A stretch of DNA of 64,000 bases. Source: Sindora glabra. Its lineage: Eukaryota > Streptophyta > Magnoliopsida > Fabales > Fabaceae. The notes under the pieces were generated by a model. The model did not search any database and was not told where the DNA came from. It saw only the letters and a list, made by a program, of their open reading frames with translations. The stretch lies in NCBI GenBank assembly GCA_020226215.1, contig CM035234.1, forward strand, positions 74,479,135 through 74,543,134. The letters are read 5' to 3'. Shown here one piece after another: positions 61,521 through 64,000 of this stretch (the first letter of the stretch is position 1; every line of letters begins with the position of its first letter). The translations under genes were made by a program, and so were the position numbers.

Positions 61521-64000
61521 ACGTAATTCTTTTGAATTTTTTTATGTATGATTTAATCTCTATAATATTATAATATATTATTTATTCTCTTAAACTTATT
61601 GAACGATACGTATAATTTTCCTTCATTAATTATCTAATTAATTTCCTAACAAGAATTAATATGTAATTCTCATACGATGAAAAAAATTGATACTAATTTT
61701 AATTAGAAAATTTTCTTAATAATCTGTTTTTAATTTATTCACTATATTGATTGTTATTTTAAAGATTTTTTTTCAATGAACCAAAATTTCTTAGCTTGAT
61801 TATTTCATTTGAGATTAATAAAAGGAAATTTTATCGTGAATTTCTCATATTTGAACAATATAATTTAATTTCTTTTTCATAATGTAAGGATTTAACTTTT
61901 TTTTTTCACCTTGAATTTGTCTTATCTTACAAGAAACATAAGTTGAATAGAGGAGGGGATTTCTATCAATCCAAATAAAAATTTGAGTCAAGATGAGATA
62001 ACTCTACTTGTGCTAATGGAGGAAAATGACTACAACTTTTCTAAAGAGAAATTAGATATATAATAATCATATAGATACAGTTGAAAATTTTTAATATATA
62101 AACATTAAGGGGTCACTCTCACAAAATTTTAATAATATAATATAATTCTTTATGTTTTGTAATTTCCAATTATTAGTAATGATTGAATAACAATATATAG
62201 TTATTCTATATCTAAATTATAATTATGAATATCGATATCTTAATTAATAAGTCAATAAAATGATGACATATTATTTATATAAAAGAAGTTTTCAATTTAA
62301 TTATTTCTTTATAAACCTTTTTAAATTAGATCTTAAATTTGTTTTAATTTTATTTTAGTCTTAAATTTTTAACAAATTAATATTTAAATAAAAGTAAGGT
62401 TAAATTTTTTCTTTAGACAAATTTAAAAATTTCTCGCTTTAAATATTTCTTTTTTCTCTCTTTCTCTTTACTTTACATATATGCATATTTTTAAAATTCA
62501 TATTTGTACTTAATCTTAAAGGTGCATAACAAAAATATTATTTTATTAAATAAAATAATATATTGATTATTCTAAAAAATTAATCAAAATTTTTGTTCAT
62601 TATTTAAACATTGTATTAAATAAAAAGATTACTTTTCACTATTTAAAATCACTCATTAATATTAAAGTAAATATATATAAAATTTGATATTTCTGCATTA
62701 AATAAAGAAAATTGTTACTTATCCAAAAAATTGAAAAAAACTATATACTATATTCTTAAATATTTTATTTTAATAATTTTATTGGCAACATTATTTTTTC
62801 AACAATAAAGTCTTTATTTATTGCAAATTTGTTGAAGAAAATATTATTTTATATAATGCAATAAAATAATATTTAGACATTAATGTACTATGTCCAAATA
62901 ATTTTAGAATTTTTTAATAGAAATCATGCTATTATTCTTTTTAATATAATGAAACATTTTTCACTTATTTTCCTTTAAATTATTATTATTTTTATATAAA
63001 ATCAAACTATATGAAGAAATTGTTAGTAAAGAATCAAAATACATACATATATACTTACTCATATATGTATGTTCAAATATGTTCTACTTAAAAATTGGAG
63101 ACTAAAAAATATATATAATTTGTTATTATAATTTTAACCTAATACAAATAACTTATTTTCAAATTTGATACATTTGTATGTTCTTTCTTGATATTAATCT
63201 ATATTTTCTTTATAATTTCACACATTACAAAAAGAAAAATAGTTTCATCTCATTTATTTTTTATTATTTTATTTTATCTTATATAAAAATCTTTAATAAT
63301 AATAAATTAAATCAGTAAAATAACTATTTTATTTGAAAATCATAGTATGTACCTTGCAAAATTTTGTGTTTAATATAATTTATAAGATGATAAAAGTAAA
63401 AAGAGATACACATATTATATTTTTATAAGTGTATACATAACACTTTAATTTTCAAGTAAAACTTACTTTATATATTTTAAATAGATATGTGTAAGAAATA
63501 TTAAATACTAAATTTTATTACTAAATTGAGTATTTTAAAAGATTTCATGTATTAATATGTAAAAAATAAGTGAATGTGATTATTCAAAAAAAAAAGAGAA
63601 GAAAAAAAATAGCTTCATAAAGTGTAAGTCTAGATTTTTAATTCACTAACTATTAACTATATTTTGTATTTTCAAAATGATTATGTGATAATTTTTTGAA
63701 ATTATTTTAGTTTCAAAATTTTTAAATTATAAAGTATTATAAATAAACTTGAGTTAATAATTATTAAATTATATTTATCATATAGTGAAGAGGTATAAAA
63801 ATATACGTATAAATTAATATGGACAATTTACTTAAATTACTTATTTTAAGTTATTAGTAAATTTAAAATTACAAAAATTATAATTCAAAATAGAAATATC
63901 ATATCATCAATTCTTCACCTATTTAATAAGTCTCCTACTTATAAATCTTGAGCATCCATTTTTGTACTATCGAAATCTAACAATTCTCATTTTGTTATAA
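61521..64000. other. extremely AT-rich stretch to the window end
   Basis: No open frame, paired repeat or RNA gene could be supported in 2.5 kb. Likely decayed intergenic or transposon-derived DNA. Confidence 0.45.

Noticed and set aside
1..64000. Search for tRNA, rRNA or other structured RNA genes
   Set aside because: No cloverleaf with A/B boxes or rRNA-like conserved block was seen; primer-binding sites near tRNA sequence belong to retroelements.

Overview
This is a stretch of plant nuclear DNA, almost certainly from a dicot. It is very AT-rich, contains one multi-exon gene with GT-AG introns, and is otherwise filled by decayed LTR retrotransposons, solo LTRs, MITE-like inverted-repeat elements and microsatellites. 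There is no operon structure, ribosome-binding-site pattern, tRNA, rRNA or CRISPR array. Nearly all open frames over about 60 codons outside the gene are either fragments of retroelement polyproteins or chance frames in AT-rich DNA.

Layout. At 39-102 there is probably the last coding exon of a gene that enters from the left edge. 1518-3560 is a minus-strand Ty1/copia gag-to-integrase relic. 4820-10751 is a plus-strand Ty1/copia element with both LTRs, a primer-binding site, a polypurine tract and a remnant of the RNase H end. 11850-22960 is a mosaic of LTR-like pieces, MITEs, a very young 312-bp tandem duplication and a CACTA-like relic. 23028-40439 is an old minus-strand Ty3/gypsy element of probable Del/Tekay type with LTRs of about 2.7 kb. 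A second minus-strand Ty3/gypsy element of Athila type (28350-36679, LTRs about 1.6 kb) is nested inside it. This inner element keeps gag and protease, with many stop codons and a lost catalytic Asp, and has no recognisable reverse transcriptase or integrase. 40650-43558 is CACTA-like. 44646-46123 is a solo Athila-type LTR flanked by matching TTAATG. 47254-47382 is a hairpin element.

The one complete gene (49540-56230, plus strand, 7 coding exons, predicted 583 aa) encodes a MACPF-domain protein of the CAD1 type (CONSTITUTIVELY ACTIVATED CELL DEATH 1). In Arabidopsis this family restrains salicylate-linked cell death and immunity. All splice junctions join in frame and the MACPF signature is intact. 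The upstream region has a G-box, two W-box cores, GA/CT tracts and three short upstream ORFs. Intron 1 carries a 5'-truncated RTE-type LINE with a target duplication. Intron 6 carries an Athila-type LTR segment bracketed by an 83-bp direct duplication.

Right of the gene, 56231-64000 holds a probable 3' UTR, unassigned AT-rich sequence, a second copy of the MITE family seen at 14089 and a short base-richer island near 61300-61520 that could be a gene edge. I found no convincing novel biological system. The most unusual items are the long flanking duplication in intron 6, the gag-protease-only Athila derivative with a cysteine-cluster tail, the CpG-restricted decay of its primer-binding site, and the upstream ORFs of the CAD1-like gene.
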